The notes under the pieces were generated by a model, which saw only the letters and a list, made by a program, of their open reading frames with translations, had not been told where the DNA came from and ran no database searches. The translations under genes and the position numbers were made by a program. From positions 24,321,201 to 24,385,200 of the forward strand of contig OX463835.1 in the NCBI GenBank assembly GCA_949825045.1: a stretch of DNA of 64,000 nucleotides, given 5' to 3'. Below are positions 31,319-42,210 of this stretch, piece by piece; position 1 is the first letter of the stretch; each line of letters starts with the position of its first letter. Source of the DNA: Argyresthia goedartella (Eukaryota; Arthropoda; Insecta; Lepidoptera; Argyresthiidae).

Positions 31319-32849
31319 CATCTCTCAAACAATTAAATCATTAAAAAATACAAATAGCGCAGGATACGATGAGATAAACACTAAGGTCATTAAGTATGTA
31401 GTAATTATAGTTTCTCCAATTCTATGCCATATAATTAATAAATGTATGGAGTACGGTAAATTTCCAAGGGAATTAAAAATCGGAGTAGTAAAACCCCTGT
31501 TTAAAAAACAAGACAAACAAAATATGAATAATTATAGACCTGTTACACTAATCCCAGTTATCGCAAAAATTTTCGAAAAGGTAATATATCGGAATATATA
31601 TACTTAATTCGAAATAAATAATCTGTTTGCTCCAGAACAAAAAGGGTTTAGAAACAATAAAACAATAAACATGGCAATTTATGATTTTCTTGCAAACATA
31701 TTAGCAAATGTTGATAAAAGGAATCCCGTGGTAACCATTTTTATGGACATGACTAAAGCCTTTGATTTTGTGAGCCACGACATTCTTTTGAATAAACTTC
31801 TTAAATACGGCATAAGAGGTAACGCAATAGATCTTGTAAAATCTTACCTAGAAAAACGGCAACAAATAACACAAATAAGCAAAATATGCATAAAATCTAA
31901 AACTGAACAGGATTACGTCTCAGACCCGAGAGAATTAAAGCGCGTTGTACCTCAAGGTAGTGTCATGGGGCCGTTACTATTTTTAGCATACATAAATGAC
32001 TTACCGAAAGTTGTTCATCATCCAATGGTGCTGTTTGCGGATGATAGTACGGTAATTATTTCTTGCGAGGACCCAAATGACTTTGAAAATGAAATCAATA
32101 CTACTCTTCATACAATTATTCAATGGCTTGACAGTAATAATCTAGTTTTAAATATTGACAAAACTAAAATAATGAACTTTCAAAATAATCAAAATACTAC
32201 TAATAATATGGACATTAACCACGATGGCAAAAAAGTTGAACAAACAGAGGTCACAAAATTTTTAGGAATAGACATTGATAGCAATCTTCAATGGAAAACA
32301 CAAATTGAAACCACATGTAAAAAGCTACATAAATTTTCATATGCTTTGTACAAACTTTCGAAAACGGTCGCTAAGGATGCAGTATTATTAGCTTACAATG
32401 GATACGTAGACTCCATTCTGCGATTTGGAATAATGTTCTGGGGTAACGGGGTAGGAAAAGAAAAAGTCCTCGTAGCTCAAAAAAGGTGTGTAAGGTCTAT
32501 ATGTGGCTTACGTCGCAGAGATAGTTGTAAGCCTCATTTTAAGAGGCTAAATATTTTGACGTTTCCATCATTATATATTTACGAGGTAGCTAGTTTTGTC
32601 AAAACAAATTCTAATCTATTTGATAATTATTTAAGTAAACGTCATAAATCTAAAATTCATATGCCACAACATAATACTGCTTTATTTAAAAATAATATCT
32701 ATGGCATGACACCTATTGTTTATAACAAGCTACCAGATACTGTGCGCAATATAGAACATGTAATACTATTTAGGAAGGAATTGAGAAAATTACTTATCAA
32801 TAAGACATATTATACAATAAATGAATACATAAATGATCCAACAATATAA
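31296..32849 (+). pseudogene. CR1-A ORF2, reverse transcriptase
   Basis: One frame with a single stop (31605-31607). RT motifs: SAGYDEINTKVIK, VVKPLFKKQDKQNMNNYRPV (fingers), motif A with catalytic Asp MDMTKAFDFVSHDILL, GSVMGPLLFLAYINDLP and catalytic LFADDSTVI, then TKFLGIDIDSNLQW and the C-terminal WGNGVGKEKVLVAQKRCVRSI and FRKELRKLL. The 392-residue piece 31671-32849 holds the whole palm and C-terminus. Catalytic residues are intact; the stop and the upstream frame slip prevent a single ORF2 product. Confidence 0.9.
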
Positions 32850-33076
32850 TAATGATAATAAATATACATGTAATTATAGGTAGGTACTGACTCATACTTA
32901 ATTCAAAATACAGGGATGATTTGTCATAGAAAATGATTTAATGATGTTGCATGCACTTTATTCTTACTATAAAATATTTGTATGCCTTACGGCGAAACAT
33001 AGCGATCTTCACCGACTGTAACAACCTTAACCTATGTTTGACAAATAAAATATTTGATTTGATTTGATTTGATTCA

Positions 33077-33255
33077 AATAATGCATTTTTTAATGTAGGC
33101 TAAAAGTTCTTGGTGAAACAGCATGGTAAAGAAATAACAAGGATCTCACAGTAAAGTAGTGCTTAAAATAATACATTTTGTAATGTAGGTTAGGATAGGA
33201 GTCCTCCAGAAAGAAGCATGGCGAAGAAACTAGGTACAAGAATCTTTTGACACGT
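33077..33255. repeat. About two 90-bp tandem units
   Basis: AATAATGCATTTT at 33077 recurs as AATAATACATTTT at 33167, a 90-bp period, and both units continue with GCATGGTAAAGAA / GCATGGCGAAGAA. A related unit (GTATGGTAAAGATACTAGG) lies at about 28140-28205, beyond the 5' end of CR1-A. This suggests CR1-A inserted into a small tandem array. Confidence 0.7.
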
Positions 33256-34539
33256 TATTCCTTGCACATTTTTTGAATCCAACTCCCTTTTTTGAATTCT
33301 TTTGCTATAATTGTGATCGATATGGACTACGTTCAAGGGTAGTATTCCATCAATATCTTCACCATCTTCACTGGCACTACCAGCTTCCTCATCGCTACTA
33401 TCTTCGCTGTCCGAGCACACTTATATGATGAAAGGTACCTCCAAATATCCGTCTTTTTTCTGTACTCCTCTTCCAAACGCTTGACATGGGAACAACAATT
33501 TTGCCATTCGTTGACAGTTGTGGCATTAAAAGCCTTTTCTACCATTTCCGGAATTTCTTTTGGTGCCTTCCCTATGTTCATCTCTGACACTTTTCTTTTC
33601 ATTGAAGCCCAGATCATTTCAATGGGAATTAGATCACATTGATATGGTGGTAAACGTAATATCTTGTGACCCAATCCTTTTAAAATTGCATCAACAGCAT
33701 AAACCGGCGCAGGCTTATGTCTTTTTACAATTTCCATTAACTGGGGTTTGGTGTATACTTCCGAATATTCAATATGTAGTCGTGCCAACCACTCAATTAT
33801 GACACTTTTCCTGCAGTTGGTGGTTGGTGCCTTATAAACGCTTGTGTTGTGGTATGGAGCGTTATCCATGACGATGAGACTGGGCTTCCTTAAATTGGGC
33901 GCAAGTTTTTCAGTTACCCACTTTTTGAAATTTGCATGGTTCATATCATCATGATAGTCTCCACTCTTTGTTTGAGACTTAGACTAGGCAAGCGTTCTCC
34001 ACAAAACCTTGCTCACCGCCAGCATGGACCATAATGAACCTTTGGCCTTTGGATATGGGCTGTGCAATACTCCATCTGTTTCACAGTCGTCATCGTCGTT
34101 CTGCCAGCATTTTCCCACTGAGACCAGAATGAATGTAAGTTTCATCTAAGAAGACCACTGGTAATTTTTCTGCCTCTTCATTATGCTTGATGGCCTGCAG
34201 ATAACGAGCACGCCATGCACTTATTTTATTTCTTTCAGTTAGCACTTTCCGATTCGATTTTGTTTTCCTAAATCGGAAACCAATCTTTTTTATGTATTGC
34301 CTCAGAATTTCGCGACTGCCTTCAAATCCAATGTCTTTCCGGAGTTCACCAAGTACTTTCCTTACTGACGGTATTTCTTTATTGTTGGTGTAAAAGCCAT
34401 GTATCGTTCGTCGTAAAACACCAATATCAAAATTATCCAGCAAAACTTTGTCCTTTCTTGTTTTCCTCATCTTCCCTGGTGTATTAATTTTAGCTGAAGA
34501 TGCGACTGCCAATTTTCCTTCGACCGTTATTCTTGTCAC
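33190..34539 (-). pseudogene. IS630/Tc1-type DDE transposase with long D-E spacing
   Basis: Minus strand, in three pieces. 34539-34090: DNA-binding part (GKMRKTRKDKVLLDNFDIGV, VRKVLGELRKDIGFEGSREI) and first catalytic Asp in VVFLDETYIHSG. 33944-33333: second Asp in LIVMDNAPYHNT and Glu in YQCDLIPIEMIWASMKRKV; 81 residues separate them, far more than the 34-39 of classical Tc1/mariner enzymes. 33420-33190: an acidic Ser/Glu-rich tail (SEDSSDEEAGSASEDGED) in another frame. Frame breaks lie at about 33960-34090 and 33420. I recognise a cut-and-paste transposase; the spacing recalls groups described as DD82E, but placement is inference. Inverted repeats were not found. Confidence 0.83.
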
Positions 34540-34745
34540 ACTCCGTAAAGATACACCTGAAACATTTGAAGTTTGTAAATGTCAGATCGAATGTTGGTGT
34601 TTTATTTTCGTTATTCAACATTACATAGGTACACCTAATGTAGAAGAGCCCCTACTTCCCCATTGCTCAACTCGATTACTCAATTACTCAAAGTTGAGCA
34701 GTGCGGAATAGTCGTTATGACCCATTGGTCTACTGGTATTTGCTT

Positions 34746-34782
34746 AGTTCTACTTATCCCATATGTTGGGATAAGTAGAACT
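34746..34782. repeat. 16-bp perfect hairpin
   Basis: AGTTCTACTTATCCCA (34746-34761) and its exact reverse complement (34767-34782) with a 5-base loop. No adjacent gene explains it; it may be the centre or end of a MITE. Confidence 0.85.
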
Positions 34783-34799
34783 GCACTTGATGGTATCAC

Positions 34800-35190
34800 T
34801 AACCGGACATAGCGGCGATCCCCTCATTTACTTTTTGAAACGGAATTATCGGGTTATTGTTATTTTTTTCCTTCATACAAAACTCCTTGATCCTTAAAAC
34901 CATCGGGTAAGGTTTCCAACAGTGACAGTTTCCTACGAGGTTGGGAGGGGGGGGGGCGGAGGGGGAGGGTAGGTAACCCCTCCTGTAAAATATCCAGTCT
35001 AGGAAATGTATGGTTTTTTGTTATAAATTTTCAAAAATCCATTTTGAGGTTATTTTTTACTATAGGAATTTTACAAAAAGTCATTGTTTGTAGTATTGAC
35101 ATTCGAAATTGCCTTAGCTCCGGCTACAAGGGCTCATAAAAAAGGCAAGTATTTAATTGCACATCAAAAATACTGATTTTCACAGCAAAA
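34800..35190. other. Non-coding; G-rich tract
   Basis: No gene. 34943-34969 is a G-run block (GGGAGGGGGGGGGGCGGAGG and onward) with four or more G-triplets, able in principle to form a G-quadruplex. Confidence 0.6.
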
Positions 35191-35194
35191 AAGG

Positions 35195-35345
35195 ATCAGC
35201 AAACACTTATTATGTTTTAAGTATTTTTGTTGTTCTTACATGTTCAATCTAATTCGAAGGATAAAGGGGGCTTCGCTTCGCTCACCCCCTTTACCCTTCA
35301 CCTAAGCTGCCGCAGTATTTTGCCCTCCAGTCTTTGCCCTGCAGT
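35195..35345. repeat. Dispersed repeat with GC hairpin, copy 1
   Basis: Contains TTGTTGTTCTTACATGTTCAA, a hairpin with 8-bp arms AAAGGGGG/CCCCCTTT around CTTCGCTTCGCTCA (about 35265-35294), and TTCACCTAAGCTGCCGCAG. The same series occurs at about 54985-55097 within CR1-B, so it is mobile or dispersed. No coding potential. Confidence 0.75.
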
Positions 35346-36402
35346 CCAAAAACACAACAAAAGTCGTCGAAATAACACTAAATAAGCAAGACAGAACATT
35401 CACGCAACTCGAAGAAAAACGGAATGACTTGAACACACACACACTAACCCAGCAACGTTTTTTTACGTTCAAACAGTGACGTTACGTTCCGTTCCACACA
35501 TTCTAAGTCTAATTGACATTCATCTTAGCCAAAATTTTACGAAAAACGTTTCGTTTCTCCTGATAATATTCGTAAGTTTAATTAATTAAATACTTAACTC
35601 CTAATATTAAAAACTGGATAAATAGTTCAAGGTAAACCCCATCTACCCCCTAGTAACCAATTTTACTTAGTATCAAACTGTCAGTGTTGGAAACCCAACC
35701 CAAACCATCTCTCTAACACCACTCCTAATAATTTTTGGCATGGTATACGCAGTAATTGATTTTATTAGCTCGAAATAACCACGCAGCACAACCTAGCACA
35801 ACAAACACAGCGGATTGTCAACAAATTGACCACAGAGTAGCTTTTGCGTTAGTTCTGATTTTCGCCACACGCCAAAACATCCATGTAGCACAGTACATAC
35901 GATTCTCTTTATTGGAAAGGTACGTAGGTTTCATTTCGATGTTGATGTTTACATCTTTTGCTTTTCGTAAGAAACACTGTCAGTACTGAAAAATAGACTC
36001 TCACGGATATACGTCATTCATCACGTCAGCGACGTCAGCGTTAATAGCAGTGTTTTCAAAGTTCACGAGAAATTTTCCGGTGAAAATGATGGTGATTTTG
36101 TCTTCAGAAATTGTAATATTCAGTCATAAACAGCTGTGCTGTATTTTAACTAAAATATTTTGTTCAAATTCGTCTATTTGTTAAGTTAATTAATTAATTC
36201 GTAATTCGTTTGTTAAGTTAATTAATAGTGTGCCAGTGCTAAAGGTGGTCAGAATTATAATTGTGATAAAATAATCGATCACGGACCAACAGAGAAAGGA
36301 CCATTCAAACTTTTCTTGACACACACTTCAACTGACATTGTACTACCTTTCCCTTGCTACTTAGCGGGTGTTTTTTGTCTTTGTTTTCACATTACTTATC
36401 AT

Positions 36403-37740
36403 AATGATGACTCGCAATTCTTTGTCTCGCCAGGCGGAGTCCAGGCTCCAACTGGTTTTGCAGGAATTAAAGCAAGCAAAGGGACAGGTGGAACAATTAG
36501 AAACAGAAAGAGATGAAAATAAAAAAAGCTATCTTAGAAACCTTAGGAAATAATAAAAAATTAAAGAGGGAACTGTCCGCTCTATATTTCATTAATATTT
36601 CTATTAGTGAGGAATGGGATAGGTTGCAATTAATAATAGATGGGTTTGATGAGCACTGTGGCACTGAGTTCGTCCTGCGCAGAACCTCAGTTCTGGAGAA
36701 GGAACTGTGTGATGCCCACCAATATATCACACAGCTGGAAGACGCGGCTATTAGCTCTGCCACAGTGAACACGCAGAGCATTTTGGATGAGTTGGTAGCA
36801 GTTAATACCTCCTTGGGCCATGTCTCTGTTGCGGGCTGTCGCTTGCCCCCTTTGACAATTGACCTTATTAAGGATGACTCAGTGTGTTATGTGGCAGCCA
36901 GCAGCAGGGACAGCACACACAAATTGAAACTAAGTAAAAATAAGTTGAGAAAATATGTCAAAATTAATAAGTTTATAAAAAACACTAAAATATGCTAAAA
37001 AATCAAAAAAAGGTTGTAACAAAGCTTCATAATAAAAGAAGGGTTTTAGATAAACTGGGGCTGTGTACCGCTCAGCTTAATTATAACCAGATTAGCTATG
37101 AGGACAACATGCATGAGCTAAGATGCAAACTTGACCAGGCGGAGCGCTCTCTGGGGCACTACATTGGCCTCTATGACAAAACCAGAGCGGAAACCAGGGA
37201 ACTGAATCTAGCTATGAATGCAGTTCTCAGTAGCCAGGTTAGCCTAGAAACTAAAACAATGGGGAGCTGCTGTTGTGTGCCGGACTGTGCTCCATCAGCT
37301 ACTTCCCTTATGGATGTCAGCGCTTCATATCCAGGTATAAAAACAATTATGTACAGCGATGAAATTGGAAAAAATATGGGCCAATTATTAAATATGTATA
37401 TGGAGCATACGGTAATAAATAATTGTTTACCAAACTGTAATCTACATAATATTATGCAAAAAGTAGATAATGCTTTATAAAGTGATGACTCTTATTTAAT
37501 CATATGCCTCGGTAATAGGGGTAGTGTGAACAAGTCTGTCTTAATGAAATATTTAGACAAGCTTTAAATGTAAAACAAATTGTAATGTTCACATTCCCTT
37601 ACAGCGGCAGCCTGCCACAATCAGAAAACAACCTTAGATATAAGCTGAATATGACCTTGCATACTATATCATGCAATAATAATATACATGTAATGGATAC
37701 TAACAGTTTTGTTAGTAGAAGTAAATAATATTTGACTAAA
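36403..37740 (+). pseudogene. N2 ORF1: coiled coil plus SGNH-like domain
   Basis: Starts MMTRNSLSRQAESRLQLVLQ at 36403. A slip in the A-run near 36520 moves coding into the frame 36513-36998 (long coiled coil, AHQYITQLEDAA); a second shift near 36990 moves it to 36992-37480 (NMHELRCKLDQAERSLGHYI). Cys-rich SCCCVPDC precedes an SGNH-like start, KTIMYSDEIGKNMGQLLN (nucleophile block, GDS replaced), followed after 37480 by LIICLGNRGSVNKS and SGSLPQSENNLRYKLNM. The design matches ORF1 of CR1/Jockey-type LINEs: self-association plus an esterase-like fold. Nonfunctional. Confidence 0.75.
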
Positions 37741-37999
37741 GGTAAATATTACCTTCCTAGTTATTGCAAAAGACAACTAGAAAATTCGCTATCCTATTAT
37801 TTTAATCTGCCAAAAATTTGGCTACACATAATGCCTCTGTTGAGCATTATACTGATGTTTCAGACAAAACCTTGGAAGTTTTTCCAAGTAATTTAAATTA
37901 GATACAACGACAATAGAGGAAGTATCTAGCCCGTCAAATAATATTAATAAAATACATAATAAAAACAGAAAAACTCAAAATTGTAAAATAAATGCAAAG

Positions 38000-39889
38000 T
38001 TTACTAATCTGGTCCACCAAAATATTCAAGGTATTAGCTGTAAATTGTACATGAACTCTTTTAATATTGATATTTTATGTCTAACAGAAAACTGGCTAAA
38101 AAGCCATGAGCTCATGTTCAATTTCAGTAACCACCAGGTTGGTAGTTCTTTTTGCAGATCACATGCTGTTCGTGGAGGCTCTCTAATATTTCAAAATAAA
38201 CACTTAAAGTTCAAAAATCATAATGACATAGTATGTTTATCAGTTGAAAGCCACATTGAAGTAGCATGTGTTAAGTTGGAGCGCTAATTGCAATAAGCGC
38301 TTACAGCCCACCATCAGCTTCATTTGATGTTTTTGAAAAAGTCATGGATGACATATTATTTAAAGTATCAAAATCTAATAAAACTCTTATGTGGAGACTT
38401 CAATGTAAATTTATTAAAACTTTACTCCCTTAGTACGAGACTAACTAACTTATTTAATTATCAAAACTTAAAGCCACTTTTCATGGAACCTACTTGAATA
38501 ACTGTAACCTCAGCAAATTAATAATTATAATAATAATAATACCTTGGACACCATTTACACACATTGATCTAGCCCTAAACTAGGATTCCAAATTGTATAG
38601 ACAATGTATTTCCATATCCACATGAAAATATTGTACTTAAAAACAATATAAGTAATTTAAAGTCAGACCATTTAGGTCAATTCATTAGACTAGAAATTCA
38701 ACTTAAAAAAAGTAAACAAAAATTATATGAATTATATAGTGAAAAACAATGCAATCATAGTGAAGAGTTCAAGGATAAAGTAAAAAGTACTCAAAAATCT
38801 TTAGAAAAGTTTGTCAAAATGCAAAATCAAGTTGTATCAGATCTAAAATAAGAAAAAGTGATAACAAAATTAAATCAACTTGGGATATAATTAAAAGCGA
38901 GACTGGAAAGGTCAGTATTAAAAACAATGAATATGAATTAAAAATTAATGATATTACTTTCAAAAATGATATTGATGTAGCTAAAGCGTTTTTTTTTTAC
39001 TTCTATCCCAATCTCTACTACGAAGTCTTTAAACTCTTCCAAAGTAGTCGCTGAATCTTTGCTAAAGACTATGTACCTAGATGTGAAAATCAATTCTCGT
39101 TTAATTATGTACATAATAAAGATATTATTAAAGCCTTTAAATCAATAAATGTTAAGAAAACTGCAGACCTCTGGGATATTTCTGTTCATGCCCCTAATAA
39201 ATGTTATTGCACTTGATTTAGCTTTCATATTTAATGCATCTATTGAATCTGGCGTGTTTCCTGATTTAATGAAACACAGTAAAATACTTTGTTTAAATCG
39301 GGTAGAACATCTGACCCTTCTAACTTCAGACCGATATCGGTATTGCCTACATTTAGTAAAGTTTTTGAAAAAGTAATTTTAAATCAACTTCTTAAACATT
39401 TTAACACCAACAACATGCTCCACTGTAAAAAAATTGGTTTCACACAAGGCAAATCAACTACTGATACCAGTATTGAGTTAATATCATATATATATGATGC
39501 CTGGTAGTCGCATGATGCTCTAGGAGTATTTTGAGATTTGTCTAATGCTTTTCATTGCGTTGACCATGAGACATTGATCAGGAAATTACATCACTATGGA
39601 ATTAGGGATAACTCTTTAGATCTTCTCTCTTCTTATTTAAATGACAGGATACAGAGAGTTGACATTAATGGAAAACGATAGCCAGGGTCTGTTGTTACTA
39701 TGGGTATACCGCAGGGTTCCATACTCGGGCCATTCCTATTTTTCGTTTATATTAATGACCTGCCACATCTTGTCAGAGATAATCATGAGATTGTACTGTT
39801 TGCAGATGACACTTCACTTTTGTTTAAAATGAAACGACGCAGTTTGAACTTTGACAATGTGAATAATGCAATCTCAAAGGTAGTCAGTT
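38000..39889 (+). pseudogene. N2 ORF2: endonuclease and RT fragments
   Basis: Endonuclease pieces: LVHQNIQGISCKL (about 38007), ILCLTENWLKSHE with the catalytic Glu, HAVRGGSLIFQN and LLCGDFNVNLLK (about 38389) after frame changes. RT pieces: SGRTSDPSNFRPISVLPTFS (39292 on), a motif A relic around 39535-39570, MGIPQGSILGPFLFFVYINDLP (39700 on) and the catalytic LFADDTSLLFK (39798 on). At least five stops or shifts. An inserted or scrambled patch lies near 38990-39070. The frame is interrupted at 39889 by the LTR element. Confidence 0.82.
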
Positions 39890-40159
39890 TGTAGTGTGGG
39901 TGCCAGTTTCAAATAAATACACGCGGGGGTTGGTGATAAGACTACTTGCTTTATTGAATATCAAATCCTTATATACTAATTATTCTAGGACTATGCCCCC
40001 TTGATGGTAGGTTCAGTATAGGTACACGTGTAGTGTCCTATGACATTGGTCTTATTACAAGTGCCCTTATATGGTTCGGTGTCTTATGACGGGTATCGCC
40101 ATGGGCGGTCGTTACAATGTTTACCTATACCTACTTACTTAAGGTGGTCACACACTACA
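39890..40159 (-). repeat. 3' LTR of the non-coding LTR element
   Basis: 270 bp with a 9-bp terminal inversion (TGTAGTGTG/CACACTACA). Its inner 98 bp matches 44448-44545 (starting AGTGCCCTTATATGG), apart from a CA unit difference near the end. Confidence 0.85.
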
Positions 40160-40694
40160 CCTTTCCCCTTAATTTTTATAGAAAAAATATAACATAACTT
40201 TTTATATAACTAAAACATGTCTAATCCAAAGTAATATAACTAAAACAGTAATATAACTGACTTATTATTAATGTTTTTTTTTTATTTATTTTTTATTCAC
40301 GATACAGTTTCGTTCGATTTATATAAATTAATTTGTGTAAAAATACCATTAAAAACAAAATACCATTAAACTGTGTAAATCTAACAATTTGTAAATATCC
40401 TTTTAAAAATAAATATTTTCATATAGTTTCATATAAAACAATTTTAAAAACCAAATCAAATAAATTGATGATGTATTACAACTTTAATTATTACAAAACA
40501 TACACTGCAATGATGGGCGATTGTGAATGATTCCAATATTCGAATGGTTTGATGCTACTAATATTAAGATTCGAATCCAAAAACAATCGATAACTAGTTT
40601 TCAAATTCGAATGAAATTGCTAGTTCATTCATTCACTTTGCCATACAAAATTGAGCATTAGTCTCGGACGATACAGTCTACTTTTATTTGATAT

Positions 40695-40702
40695 TCGTAT
40701 AA

Positions 40703-40733
<31 letters not shown>

Positions 40734-40737
40734 AATC
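40695..40737. repeat. TAA microsatellite
   Basis: ATAATAATAATAAAAATAAT and onward: a nearly uninterrupted trinucleotide run inside the hAT-like element. Confidence 0.9.
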
Positions 40738-41501
40738 GTTTATTGCAGGCATAAAAGTAGTTACTGATTTGCGAACTTTGAAATTGAGAAATTTCTTGTA
40801 ATAAAGGTTTACTTTAGTTGTTGTTGTTTTTTTGTTGTTACTTGTAGTTATTGCTATAACTACTAATTCGCGTCACTGCGTAACCATAGTAATGTGGTGA
40901 CGCCATTCTATCTCATGTGCATACATGCACTTTGTCAACCCGCCAGCACACGCTAATCGTGCCCTAGAGTACAGTCGCGCACAAAAGTTATTTTACGTCC
41001 GTCGTCGTGCGAAATCAAGCCCCGCTCGATGCAATTACGATTAATGAGTTTAAAGGCATCAGTGATTCTGAGTCGGATTTTTCTACTGACACGGGAAAGT
41101 GTTTCGCAACTCCTGGCCCAAATTCTGCTTCCATCGTACCATGTAGAAATGAAATACTTTTTTATGTTTACTTTGAAACTATTATATTGTAGATTGACTT
41201 AATATCTCGATATGTTTTTTATTTTTTCGAAAAAATAAAAACCAACTACGAATATTTTGGAAAGCATCTGACGAGGAAGTCGAGGAACTGATCTTTTATT
41301 GACGTGACAGATCTACTATTTAGTTGACCAATATATTATTTAGGGGATCACAGTTAAGAATTTCGCGGGTAATCGCGTTAACTGTGAGCTCTGTGGTCTT
41401 ATGCGTTTCACACTTGCTTCTCACACAGGAAATGCAGGTTCGAATGGTGACCATGTAAAAATGAGATAATAAAAATATCTTAAGTATATAATAAGTTCTA
41501 A

Positions 41502-41655
41502 CGGTGATGGAAAAACATCATGAAGAAATCTTCATTACTCCATAGCTGCGGCGATGGGCTAGCCCCCTGTAAAGCAAAATGGAGTATTGAAAATTGGCTC
41601 AAAGTGGGCACAATTGTGCCTCTGCCCCCCGTATGGGAAAAGGCGTGACGCTATG
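41502..41655 (-). repeat. Dispersed lepidopteran-type repeat, copy 2
   Basis: Reverse-complement counterpart of 8172-8323: GGTGATGGAAAAACATC, CTCCATAGCTGCGG, AATGGAGTATTGAAAATTGG, AGGCGTGACGCTAT in the mirrored order. Nested in the hAT-like element, so it either inserted there or was carried by it. Confidence 0.75.
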
Positions 41656-42210
41656 TTATGCTATCGCGTTAACACTTTTGTCTAACATTATACTGCACAG
41701 ATTATTAAATATAGCAATTTATTGTTACATTGCGCGTAGCGCGTAGCGTCGAACATACAGCGGGACAAAATGGCGGGAACGGAAGAAGTTAACGCCATGT
41801 TGTTTGTTTATGATTCATTCTCACTTACACATGTTTCTTTTAAATATCTTTCTATTCACTCGTACAAGTACAAGATAACAACTAGCTTTCAATCAAAATA
41901 GTTTTTTATTGGGGCGCAATAAAGATTAGGAACATTTGAATACAAACTAGTAACTTGTAATATTTATAAAGTCCGTTTACTGATTGAATTTGCCACACGA
42001 AATGGAAACGTTTTTCTATGTAAAATACTCTGAATAGAGTTTACAAAACATAGAGAACTAATAATGAAATTTTAATTAAAAGGAATAAAACGATGCTCGA
42101 TTATCGATTGTTCTAATTCAATTGATGAAGTTATTCGAATAATTTTAATAAAAGCTACAATCGACAACTTTATCGATTGTTTTTCACAATCGCCCATCTT
42201 TAATACACTG

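Larger units (their letters stand above)
28330..33075 (+). mobile_element. LINE CR1-A, near full length
   Basis: A 5' UTR (about 28330-28756), ORF1 (28757-30000 with a frame break), ORF2 (29954-32849 with a frame break and one stop) and a 3' UTR ending in TTTGA pentamer repeats (33045-33075). Esterase-like ORF1 plus APE-type endonuclease and RT in ORF2 is the CR1/Jockey-type architecture. Only about three lesions are visible, so it is fairly young. The exact 5' edge is not determined. Confidence 0.88.
36000..39889 (+). mobile_element. LINE N2, decayed, interrupted at its RT
   Basis: 5' UTR (about 36000-36402), ORF1 (36403 to about 37750) and ORF2 (about 38000 on), all plus strand. The RT frame is split at 39889 by an LTR element, and 44546-44563 continues it for a few codons (WFSSN, matching the WFTVN of N1). 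Closest relative in the window is N1 (LFADDTSL, NDLP motifs). Many frameshifts and stops. Confidence 0.85.
40508..42202. mobile_element. hAT-like non-autonomous DNA transposon
   Basis: Ends CAATGATGGGCGATTGTGAA (40508-40527) and, inverted, TAAAGATGGGCGATTGTGAA (42202-42183): 20-bp inverted repeats with two mismatches. ATACACTG lies on both sides (40500-40507 and 42203-42210), an 8-bp target duplication, which is diagnostic of the hAT superfamily. Subterminal ATTCGAAT and AATCGAT motifs recur at both ends. No transposase frame is present in its 1.7 kb; the longest open piece (41007-41192) is not recognisable. Contains a TAA microsatellite (40695-40737) and the dispersed repeat at 41502-41655. 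Confidence 0.88.

Noticed and set aside
36006..36300. Possible host promoter with CRE-like CACGTCAGCGACGTCAGCG
   Set aside because: It directly precedes LINE N2 ORF1 and is more simply part of that element's 5' UTR/promoter; no host exon follows.
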